Shown here piece after piece: positions 33,897-40,610 of a stretch of 46,175 nt of DNA. A program made the translations under genes and the position numbers. Each line of letters begins with the position of its first letter. Within the stretch, counting starts at the first letter, position 1. A model generated the notes under the pieces. The model did not search any database. It saw only the letters and a program-made list of their open reading frames with translations, and had not been told where the DNA came from. The DNA is from an uncultured Bacteroidales bacterium (GTDB lineage: Bacteria; Bacteroidota; Bacteroidia; Bacteroidales; WCHB1-69), in assembly GCA_905233625.1 (NCBI GenBank), contig CAJOFJ010000006.1, forward strand, positions 1 through 46,175, in the 5' to 3' direction.

Positions 33897-35072
33897 TTAT
33901 TTTCTCTTAGCACTTAAAATTCGACCGATGTACATGTGGTGGATGCCGGCGGGAAAGTTCTCGTAACGCTGACGGGGAATCTCCTCAAAACCGGCCGGGT
34001 CAAAGGGGTCACGATAGATAATCTCACATTCATACACTTCGGATGCTTCCAGATAATAAGGGGCACCATGCTCTGTATAAGCCACATGCAAGCCCAAAGC
34101 ATCCTCTTTGTTGCCATCACGGCCACTGTGCGAGCCCATATAGGCCAAAACATCCTTATGCTCCTCATCAAAGGTCATGACGGTGAAGTATTTGTATTTC
34201 TCCATAAACTGATAAGTGTAGCGAGCAGGAGCCACATAAACCGTAATCGTGTTCACATCGCTGCGCCACACATTTCCCAAAGCGCCCCAGCCAATGGTCA
34301 TAGCGTTGTGATTGTCCTTGTCGCCCACCGCCAACAGCAAACCTGAGCCTTTGAACCACGTGAAGGGATTGCCTTCAAAGTCGTCCGTATAGTCAAACTC
34401 GCTGAAAACCGTCTGTTCCACCTGCTTTTCAGGCTCCACCGCCTTGCCATCCACACTGCCATAAAAATTGTAAGACACATTGGCCGGTTTCCACTTGTCC
34501 TTGGGGGTGTTCGTGCCATCCGGATAACCAATGACAATCGTATTGAGCGGTATCAGTTTCTTTGGCAGCTGCAACACCTTGGACACCGCCTTTACCCGTT
34601 CTTCAGAAGGATAAGTGCCCGTCCATACCGCACCCAGGCCCATGGCATTGGCGGCCAAGAGGATGTTTTCAGTGGCTGCGGAGCAGTCCTGCACCCAGAA
34701 CTCACGGGCACTGCCTGGCAAGGCTTTGCTCATGTCGCCGCACACCACAATAGCCAAGGGCGCTTTGGCAACCATACCGGCATAGGGATTAGCCTTCGCC
34801 AGTGCCGCCAGCTGCTGTTTGTCGGTCACCACCACAAAGTGCCAGGGTTGTTTGTTCACGGCCGAAGGTGCCGCCATGCCTGCCCGAAGGAGCTTCTCTA
34901 TCTTGGCTTCCTCCACGGGTTTATCCAGATAACTGCGCACCGAGACACGGGTCGCGATATTGTCCAAAACAGCTTTTTCCGTATTATTTTGGGCTTTTGA
35001 ACTATAGGCAGATGCCAATACCATAGTCAGCACAAAAATAGCCATACCATGTTTTTTCATTATTCTCATCAT
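33897..35072 (-). CDS. Exported nitroreductase - flavin reductase-like fusion
   Basis: 391 residues in three parts. A signal peptide (MKKHGMAIFVLTMVLASAYS, cleavage probably after SSKAQ). A nitroreductase-family FMN domain at about 30-205: ATRVSVRSYLDKPVEEAKIE, GMAAPSAVNKQPWHFVVV and AANAMGLGAVWTGTYPSEE. A second FMN-binding split-barrel/flavin-reductase-like domain at about 225-390: GSGLLLAVGDKDNHNAMTIG, WRSDVNTITVYVAPARYT and YLEASEVYECEI. Both halves are known flavin folds; joining them with an export signal is unusual. It would act outside the cytoplasm, electron source unknown. It starts 25 bp after the GT39-like gene. Confidence 0.85.
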   Translation of the reverse strand: MMRIMKKHGMAIFVLTMVLASAYSSKAQNNTEKAVLDNIATRVSVRSYLDKPVEEAKIEKLLRAGMAAPSAVNKQPWHFVVVTDKQQLAALAKANPYAGMVAKAPLAIVVCGDMSKALPGSAREFWVQDCSAATENILLAANAMGLGAVWTGTYPSEERVKAVSKVLQLPKKLIPLNTIVIGYPDGTNTPKDKWKPANVSYNFYGSVDGKAVEPEKQVEQTVFSEFDYTDDFEGNPFTWFKGSGLLLAVGDKDNHNAMTIGWGALGNVWRSDVNTITVYVAPARYTYQFMEKYKYFTVMTFDEEHKDVLAYMGSHSGRDGNKEDALGLHVAYTEHGAPYYLEASEVYECEIIYRDPFDPAGFEEIPRQRYENFPAGIHHMYIGRILSAKRK

Positions 35073-35097
35073 CTTTTTATGTATAAATTATTCTAAA

Positions 35098-36714
35098 TCA
35101 TTCATTTACTGAATACTGACAGAAATCCTCCGCTGTATGATGCAAGACGCTGTCGGACAAGGTACACACAGATATTTCCCCATTACCGGCCAAACGCCGC
35201 AAATACGGCAGAACATACGGGGCTTCCTCAAACTCCTTGCGAAAAATATCATCTTCCACCAGAATATAGTCATAGTCAAACGTCAACGCATGGGCAACCA
35301 ACTCAGGATTGGTCCACATCACAGCGTAGCCTTCCCTATCCATCATCGCAAACGGCAGATTCTGCGGATAAGAGAACAAAGTCATAAATCTCAGCTCTTT
35401 GGAACCAAAACCAGCTTCTTCCAACATCTTATTGGCATGCTTGTATCGTACAGCAGTCTGCAGTGCATCTATGCCCTGTTTCCTACGCTCTTCTTGCATG
35501 TGAAATGCTTCGGCCGTCATCAAGCCGATGAGCGACAACACCACTGCCAACGACAATATCTTGCCCCATCGTGGCGACGGATTGGGCAACAGGCTCAGCA
35601 GTCCCACCAACAGCATCACGATGGGCAGGAAGAGACTATCCAAAAAATAATAATCATGGTCCATATACTGCGACAGCATAGCCGTGACAAACAGCATTTC
35701 CCCGAACACCCATATAAGCAGCAACCACCACAAGGACAATTTATTGCGAGTTTTATTGACATTTTTTTTCTTGAAGAAAACGGCTACCAAAACACCTGCC
35801 GCCACCGACACATACAGCCAGTGCTGCATCCGTTGGAAATAGTGAAAACGCCAACGGTCATGAACATTTTGCAAAATCACCAGAACGTCCTCTTTGCTAT
35901 GGACAGGCAACAGACTGCTAAGAAACAAAGAGCCGTATTGCTGCCGTAGATGCTGGCTCCACAGCCACCAAGCCGCAAACAAAACCGCACCGGCGACAAA
36001 GGGCAGCCAAGAACTGCGCAGACTAGCCTCTTTACGAAACACTCGCAACATCTGAAAACAAGCCACCGCCACCCACAAAACAGCAAACGAAGTACGGACC
36101 ATCATCGCAAGGGTAAGCAGCAATATACTGACGTAGAGAGTCCATTTTTGGTCATCGCGCCAATGAAGCACGTAAAACAGCAGTCCACCCATCGACAGGG
36201 CCAAGGCCGACGCAGTGGGAAGAAAAGAGGCACTATAATAAGCATACGACGGGGCTGTGGCCACAACCGTGGTGACTAACAGCGACTTACTCCTTGAGCG
36301 GGTCAGCACAAAAGCCATGAGATACAAGGACCACAAACCCAAAATAGATACCATCAGTGTCATTCCCCGGAAAACCCACGGTTGATGGCTACCCGTGACA
36401 CGCATCAGTCCGGCTACCAGCCAATGATGCAAAGGCAAATCGCAAGCCGTCACCAAAGACTCCGGCTCCTCAAAACCAAACTGTTGCTTATTGTAAATAA
36501 GCGTTTGCGGATGAAAAAGATCACCGCCATTGTGAAGAAATCCCAATGCCAACGAATAGTTATCTGCCTGCGCCCACGCATGAATATAGGCCGGAGGCTC
36601 GTTCAAATGACGGACATTAAGAGCCAGCACAATAGCCGTTATAACAAGCAGTGGCAAAACATGTTGCCTCAACTTGTTCGTCATCAATTTCAGCGTTTGT
36701 GTTTTTTCACGCAT
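35098..36714 (-). CDS. Multi-pass membrane protein, glycosyltransferase family 39-like
   Basis: 538 residues from the ATG at 36714 (MREKTQTLKLMTNKLRQHVL); an in-frame ATG at 36738 falls inside the -7 promoter element. About eleven TM helices. The first periplasmic loop has YIHAWAQADNYSLALGFLHN, with an acidic residue where GT39/ArnT-type enzymes hold the catalytic Asp, then LPLHHWLVAGLMRVTG, the usual second loop motif. A soluble C-terminal domain of about 130 residues follows the last TM. These proteins transfer sugars from polyprenyl-phosphate donors to lipid or protein; donor and acceptor are unknown here. It heads a run with the flavoprotein fusion and the small membrane protein. Confidence 0.75.
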   Translation of the reverse strand: MREKTQTLKLMTNKLRQHVLPLLVITAIVLALNVRHLNEPPAYIHAWAQADNYSLALGFLHNGGDLFHPQTLIYNKQQFGFEEPESLVTACDLPLHHWLVAGLMRVTGSHQPWVFRGMTLMVSILGLWSLYLMAFVLTRSRSKSLLVTTVVATAPSYAYYSASFLPTASALALSMGGLLFYVLHWRDDQKWTLYVSILLLTLAMMVRTSFAVLWVAVACFQMLRVFRKEASLRSSWLPFVAGAVLFAAWWLWSQHLRQQYGSLFLSSLLPVHSKEDVLVILQNVHDRWRFHYFQRMQHWLYVSVAAGVLVAVFFKKKNVNKTRNKLSLWWLLLIWVFGEMLFVTAMLSQYMDHDYYFLDSLFLPIVMLLVGLLSLLPNPSPRWGKILSLAVVLSLIGLMTAEAFHMQEERRKQGIDALQTAVRYKHANKMLEEAGFGSKELRFMTLFSYPQNLPFAMMDREGYAVMWTNPELVAHALTFDYDYILVEDDIFRKEFEEAPYVLPYLRRLAGNGEISVCTLSDSVLHHTAEDFCQYSVNE

Positions 36715-36735
36715 AACTATTTCATCTTCAAAATG

Positions 36736-36743
36736 CAAAAATA
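36736..36743 (-). promoter_or_regulatory. -7 promoter element of the GT39-like gene
   Basis: Minus-strand TATTTTTG fits TAnnTTTG, 21 bp before the ATG at 36714. Likely drives this gene and the flavoprotein fusion behind it. Confidence 0.5.
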
Positions 36744-36909
36744 ATAAAAATCAATATTTGGAATCAATATTTGTATAAAAAGAATCCTGATAGATTATTA
36801 TGAAAGACCAGAATCCATTGTTGATAACTTAATCCCCTCATTTAAGGATTCTTAGGGGCATTGTTAATATCTTTCTTGAAGAAGGAAGGGTTTTGTTGCA
36901 CTTTTACTT

Positions 36910-36917
36910 TACTTTTG
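36910..36917 (+). promoter_or_regulatory. -7 promoter element of dnaB
   Basis: TACTTTTG fits TAnnTTTG; the predicted start near 36923 leaves about 32 nt before the ATG at 36955. TTTG at 36892-36895 is only 14 bp upstream, so the -33 element is unclear. The remaining 36739-36909 holds nothing else I recognise. Confidence 0.5.
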
Positions 36918-36954
36918 CAAGCAAATTTTCAAACTAAATTTATTTCTGTAATTA

Positions 36955-37149
36955 ATGGAAAACAAGACCGTTACAGCTAAACGTACTGAAAACAGACTGT
37001 CTTATAATTCGATTGAAAACGCCTTGGGCAACAGCGGAAAGATTGTGCCTCAGGCCGTTGACATAGAGGAAGCCGTTCTGGGAGCCATGCTGATTGACGC
37101 CAACGCCGTGAGTGTCGTAGCATGTTCTATCGCGAGGCCAACCAGATGA
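36955..37149 (+). pseudogene. dnaB: 5' fragment of dnaB, cut off by a frame break
   Basis: Encodes the first part of the DnaB N-terminal domain: SIENALGNSGKIVPQAVDIE, then EAVLGAMLIDANAVSVV. After V-V the frame goes on into unrelated ACSIARPTR and a stop at 37149. The DnaB sequence resumes two bases later in another frame (MFYREANQMIYKAIFDLF from 37122). The five to seven residues normally found between these blocks (a hydrophobic helix end and Pro-Glu or similar) are missing, so this is a small deletion of about 16 or 19 bp rather than a single-base slip. Confidence 0.8.
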
Positions 37150-38513
37150 TTTACAAAGCGATTTTCGACCTTTTTACCAAATCAGAACCTATTGACTTGC
37201 TGACCGTTACCAATAAACTGCGGAAAGAGAAACAGCTGGAGTTTGTGGGAGGTGCCTCTTATCTGGCATCGCTCACCAACCGTGTGGCTTCTTCCGCCAA
37301 CATCGAATACCATGCCCGTATCGTCATGGAGAAATTTGTGTTGCGCGAACTGATTTCCGTGTGCAGCAACATCACCCGCGACGCCTACGATGACTCGAAA
37401 GACGTACTAGAGCTGATGGACAAGGCTGAAACCGACCTGTTCAACATCATCCAGAACAACTTCAAACGCGACAGCAAAGAGTTGCGTACGGTGGTGCAGA
37501 ACGCCATCCATGAGCTGCAGGAGATGAACAACAAGAGCAGCGACGAACTGCAAGTGCGTACTGGCATCCGGGCTCTTGACGAGAAAATCGGCGGCTGGCA
37601 ACGCTCCGACCTCATCATCATGGCTGCCCGTCCTGGTATGGGTAAAACCTCTTTCGTGCTGTCCATCGCCCGCAACGCCGCCTTGGACTTCAACAAAAAA
37701 GTGGCTTTCTTCTCCTTGGAAATGTCCGCCACCCAGCTGGTACACAGGCTTTTCGCTATCGAATCGGGTATCTCTGCCGAGAAAATTGCCAAGGGCAAGC
37801 TGGACGAGACCGAATGGATACGCCTGATGGAGAAAATCAACGTGCTCTTCAGCTCCAACCTGATTATCGACGACACCCCTGCCCTCTCCATTTTCGACTT
37901 GCGCGCCAAATGCCGCCGTCTGAAAGCTCACAACGATATCGACCTGATTATCGTGGACTACTTGCAGCTGATGCAGGGCAATGTGGACGGAGCCAAAGGC
38001 ACCGGCAACCGCGAGCAGGAAATCAGCCATATCTCCCGTTCACTCAAGGCTTTGGCCAAAGACCTGAACGTGCCTGTCATCGCCTTGTCACAGTTAAGCC
38101 GTGCCGTGGAAACCCGTCCTGGTGTGAAACGCCCGCAGCTGTCCGACCTTCGTGAATCCGGCTCTATCGAGCAGGATGCCGATATGGTTATGTTCATCTA
38201 TCGTCCTGAGTATTACAAATTTGAGGCATTTGAAGACAATACCCCTTCAGAAGGTCTGGCCGATATCATGATTGAGAAAAACCGTCACGGCTCCGGCGGC
38301 AATGTCCGTATCCGCTTCCAGAGCCAGTACACCAAGTTTACCGATGTGGACGATGTGCCGCATTTTGTGGAAAACAGTGAAGGCGGCGGCAATTTCGCCG
38401 ACCCCTCTGCCGGCATCGCCCCCAGCGCCAGCTTCAGCACCTTCAACGCCAGCTTTAACGACGAACCCGAAACCAACTTCACCGGCACCGAAGACGGAGA
38501 AATGCCTTTCTAA
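37122..38513 (+). CDS. dnaB: Replicative DNA helicase DnaB, main part (frame broken near N-terminus)
   Basis: Unwinds DNA at the replication fork as a hexameric 5'-3' helicase. 463 codons are open from an internal ATG at 37122; with the fragment at 36955 the gene would give about 520 residues, normal for Bacteroidota. Visible: rest of the N-terminal domain (FDLFTKSEPIDLLTVTNKLR, GGASYLASLTNRVASSANIE), linker, then the RecA-like domain with Walker A ARPGMGKTS, FFSLEMSATQLVHRL, Walker B LIIVDYLQLMQG, and PVIALSQLSRAVETRP plus SDLRESGSIEQDADMV. The Gly/Ser/Ala-rich tail ends TEDGEMPF. No ribosome-binding site stands out before 37122. The gene is essential in known bacteria, so an assembly or sequencing error is a serious possibility. 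Confidence 0.9.
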   Translation: MFYREANQMIYKAIFDLFTKSEPIDLLTVTNKLRKEKQLEFVGGASYLASLTNRVASSANIEYHARIVMEKFVLRELISVCSNITRDAYDDSKDVLELMDKAETDLFNIIQNNFKRDSKELRTVVQNAIHELQEMNNKSSDELQVRTGIRALDEKIGGWQRSDLIIMAARPGMGKTSFVLSIARNAALDFNKKVAFFSLEMSATQLVHRLFAIESGISAEKIAKGKLDETEWIRLMEKINVLFSSNLIIDDTPALSIFDLRAKCRRLKAHNDIDLIIVDYLQLMQGNVDGAKGTGNREQEISHISRSLKALAKDLNVPVIALSQLSRAVETRPGVKRPQLSDLRESGSIEQDADMVMFIYRPEYYKFEAFEDNTPSEGLADIMIEKNRHGSGGNVRIRFQSQYTKFTDVDDVPHFVENSEGGGNFADPSAGIAPSASFSTFNASFNDEPETNFTGTEDGEMPF

Positions 38514-38516
38514 ACT

Positions 38517-39053
38517 ATGAAAAAACTATCGATGGAAGAACTCCACCGCGTAACCCCCGAGGAGTTCAAAAAAGTCAAGAAAATACCGCTGACCGTCGTT
38601 TTGGACGACATCCGCAGCATGAACAATATCGGCTCCATTTTCCGCACCTGCGATGGCTTGGCCGTGGAGCAACTGTATCTGTGCGGCATCACCGCCTGTC
38701 CACCCAACAAGGAAATCAACAAGACCGCCCTTGGTGCCACCGAAAGCGTGGAATGGCACTATTTTGAAGATGTGGTAGAAGCCGTAAAACAGCTGCAACA
38801 GGATGGTTATAAAGTGTTTATGGTAGAACAAACCGACCAGTCCATCATGTTGCAAAACCTGAAAACTCCTCAGGATCAGAAAACCGCCATCATCTTGGGC
38901 AACGAGGTTTTCGGGGTCAGCGACAAGCTGCTGCCCCTCGTGGACGGCGCCATCGAAATACCTCAGTTCGGCACCAAGCACTCCTTCAATGTGACGATTG
39001 CTGCGGGGATGGTGATGTGGGAGATCTTTAAGCAGTTGACAGTTAACAATTGA
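38517..39053 (+). CDS. SpoU-type RNA 2'-O-methyltransferase
   Basis: 178 residues; cytoplasmic SAM-dependent methylation of a ribose 2'-OH in tRNA or rRNA, target unknown. Trefoil-knot (SPOUT) motifs: motif 1 LDDIRSMNNIGSIFRTCDG (29-47), motif 2 AIILGNEVFGVS, motif 3 EIPQFGTKHSFNVTIAAGM. The length equals a bare SPOUT domain with a short N-terminal helix (MEELHRVTPEEFKK). It starts 3 bp after the dnaB stop and is probably cotranscribed. The last residues (QLTVNN) and stop are encoded by the repeat word CAGTTGACAGTTAAC. Confidence 0.88.
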   Translation: MKKLSMEELHRVTPEEFKKVKKIPLTVVLDDIRSMNNIGSIFRTCDGLAVEQLYLCGITACPPNKEINKTALGATESVEWHYFEDVVEAVKQLQQDGYKVFMVEQTDQSIMLQNLKTPQDQKTAIILGNEVFGVSDKLLPLVDGAIEIPQFGTKHSFNVTIAAGMVMWEIFKQLTVNN

Positions 39054-39129
39054 TAGTTGACAGTTAAGAATTCAAAATTCAAAATTCAAAATTCAGAATT
39101 TCAGTTTTCAACTTTCAATTTTCAGTTTT
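39033..39129. repeat. Short-word repeat cluster spanning two convergent 3' ends
   Basis: CAGTTGACAGTTAAC, AATTGATAGTTGACAGTTAAG, then ATTCAAAATTCAAAATTC units, TTTCAGTTTTC, AACTTTC, AATTTTCAG. It begins inside the methylase gene and ends inside the thioesterase gene, supplying both stop codons. Confidence 0.8.
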
Positions 39130-39521
39130 TGCAAGTATTCCTCACTCAAAGGAATGGATTGATGGGTTTTGCGGTCGAAGCCGCAAATCACACTGTGACA
39201 GGTGGTTTTAACCACCCCCGTTGACTCATCCACCAACTGCTGCACCATCTTGAAACTCTTATTGCCAATTTCCAACACCTTGCAGCGACACACAATCTTG
39301 TCATGGATTTCAATGCCATTATGAAAATCCATATCCACATGCACTAACACCAAGTCAAAGGTGCTCCAGTCGATGGGTTCCTGAAAGACATGCTCGAAAT
39401 AAGCGCTACGGCCATAGTCAAAATAATGGCACTGGATGCCATTGTTCACATGGTTAAAAGGATCCAGATCGCTCATCTTGATTTGGATAGGAACAGAGAA
39501 TTTGAAATTTATGGTTTCCAT
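39108..39521 (-). CDS. Acyl-CoA thioesterase, hotdog fold (4HBT/YbgC-like)
   Basis: 137 residues, the usual size. The catalytic segment SDLDPFNHVNNGIQCHYFDY is typical of 4-hydroxybenzoyl-CoA thioesterase-like enzymes (Asp plus HVNN). It hydrolyses acyl-CoA or acyl-ACP; the acyl chain is unknown. The C-terminal KLKIES is encoded by the words CTGAAAATTGAAAGTTGA, so the tail comes from the repeat cluster between this gene and the methylase gene. A different repeat cluster lies on its other side. Confidence 0.85.
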   Translation of the reverse strand: METINFKFSVPIQIKMSDLDPFNHVNNGIQCHYFDYGRSAYFEHVFQEPIDWSTFDLVLVHVDMDFHNGIEIHDKIVCRCKVLEIGNKSFKMVQQLVDESTGVVKTTCHSVICGFDRKTHQSIPLSEEYLQKLKIES

Positions 39522-39539
39522 ATATTTAATATGCTAATT

Positions 39540-39733
39540 ATCAATGTGACAATGTGACAATTTTTAGGGGTTAGAAGGTGAGAGGGCTATGGGCTATGGG
39601 CTTTGAGTGTTGAGCTTTGGGCACAGAGTTTTGAGTTTAGGGTTTAGAGTTTTTTGGAGGGATTATGAATTTTGAATTTTGAATTTTGAATTCTGAATTC
39701 TAATCATCTGTCCCCTGTAACCTGTAACCTGAA
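39540..39733. repeat. Composite short-word repeat region between sirtuin and thioesterase genes
   Basis: The longest repeat-filled stretch in the window, with at least four vocabularies in a row: CAATGTGACAATGTGACAA; GGGCTATGGGCTATGGGC and TTTGAGTGTTGAGCTTTGGGC; TTTAGGGTTTAGAG; TGAATTTTGAATTTTGAATTC; and CCTGTAACCTGTAACCTG. It fills the space between the sirtuin stop and thioesterase start on the same strand. No open reading frame of note and no promoter-like sequence was found in it. Confidence 0.8.
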
Positions 39734-39735
39734 AA

Positions 39736-40419
39736 CTACTTCATCAGCTTCGCCCGGAGCTGCCGCATGCCCTCGGTGGCCTTCTCCTTGATGAAAATCA
39801 CCTCGCGGCGGATAGGCTGGACTTCTTTCGGGTCTATTACATAAATCGGGATTCCAGTTGGAGCATAATACAACAAGCCCGCAGCCGGATATACATTGAG
39901 CGATGTGCCGATAATAATCAATATGTCAGCGGTTTGCACATGAGCAGCGGCATCTTCCAGCAAAGGAACCGCCTCACCGAACCAAACAATGAAGGGACGC
40001 AGAATTCCGCCATCGGCAGCTTTTTCGCCATACTTGATATCACGGTAGCCTATGTCTTCCACACAGCGCTTGCCGCGCTCGCTGCACGCTTTGGTCAGCT
40101 CGCCATGCAAATGGATTACATGTGAAGAGCCACCTCTTTCGTGCAGATTATCAACATTTTGTGTCACTACCACCACCTCGTATTGCTGTTCCAGTTCGGC
40201 AATGATTTTGTGGGCATCATTCGGCTGACAATGCTCCAGCTCACGACGGCGCGCATTGTAAAAATCAATCATCAGTTCGGGATTACGGTACCAGCCGTCG
40301 ATACTGGCCACATCCTCCACATTATAGTTCTCCCAGAGGCCATTGCTGTCTCTGAAGGTGCTGATGCCGCTCTCGGCGCTTACACCAGCTCCTGATAAAA
40401 CCACGATCTTTTTCATCAT
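39736..40419 (-). CDS. cobB: Sir2-family NAD-dependent protein deacylase
   Basis: 227 residues. Removes acyl groups from lysine using NAD+. Motifs: NAD-binding GAGVSAESGISTFRDSNGLW (10-29), VTQNVDNLHERGG, the catalytic His in VIHLHGEL and the late IIIGTSLNVYPAAGL. FYNARRREL carries the Tyr-x-x-Arg (Y-N-A-R) that in E. coli CobB (FYNERRR) and SIRT5 marks preference for succinyl/malonyl lysine. The zinc ribbon is degenerate: only two Cys, in ACSERGKRC with wrong spacing, and no second pair before LRPFIVWFGE. Similar zinc-free versions exist in Bacteroidota. It has its own promoter, and the EF-G gene diverges from it. Confidence 0.88.
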   Translation of the reverse strand: MMKKIVVLSGAGVSAESGISTFRDSNGLWENYNVEDVASIDGWYRNPELMIDFYNARRRELEHCQPNDAHKIIAELEQQYEVVVVTQNVDNLHERGGSSHVIHLHGELTKACSERGKRCVEDIGYRDIKYGEKAADGGILRPFIVWFGEAVPLLEDAAAHVQTADILIIIGTSLNVYPAAGLLYYAPTGIPIYVIDPKEVQPIRREVIFIKEKATEGMRQLRAKLMK

Positions 40420-40432
40420 TCAAAAATTTCTG

Positions 40433-40466
40433 CAAAGGTACAAATAATTAGAATTCAAAGTTCAAA
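40433..40466 (-). promoter_or_regulatory. Sirtuin gene promoter
   Basis: Minus-strand TACCTTTG (40440-40433) fits TAnnTTTG, 13 bp before the ATG at 40419. Two TTTG words in the adjacent repeat (40459-40456 and 40466-40463) give spacings of 15 and 22 bp; the latter is the better -33 candidate. Confidence 0.45.
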
Positions 40467-40547
40467 ATTCAGAATTCAAAATTCATTGCACATCATATCC
40501 TTGGCTAATTTCATTGGCTAATTAACTAATTTGCTAATTTGCTAATT
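40441..40547. repeat. Short-word repeats between sirtuin and EF-G genes
   Basis: GAATTCAAAGTTCAAAATTC and AGAATTCAAAATTC, then TTGGCTAATTTC, ATTGGCTAATTAAC, TAATTTGCTAATTTGCTAATT. Two of the window's vocabularies sit side by side in one divergent promoter region. Confidence 0.8.
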
Positions 40548-40561
40548 ATTACGTATCTTTG
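40530..40561 (+). promoter_or_regulatory. EF-G gene promoter
   Basis: TTTG (40530-40533), 20 bp, TATCTTTG (40554-40561): a near-consensus Bacteroidota promoter. Transcription would begin near 40567, 44 nt before the ATG at 40611. The -33 TTTG is part of the repeat word TTTGCTAA. Confidence 0.7.
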
Positions 40562-40610
40562 CAAATACAAATCAAAATAGTCAAATAATTAATAATCAAT
40601 ATAATACAAG

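Noticed and set aside
37081-37149. Programmed ribosomal frameshift in dnaB
   Set aside because: No slippery heptamer is seen and several family residues are absent at the junction, which a frameshift alone would not cause.
39060-39129. ATTCAAAATTC repeats as a small CRISPR array
   Set aside because: There is no spacer between units, no cas gene, and the unit is far too short.
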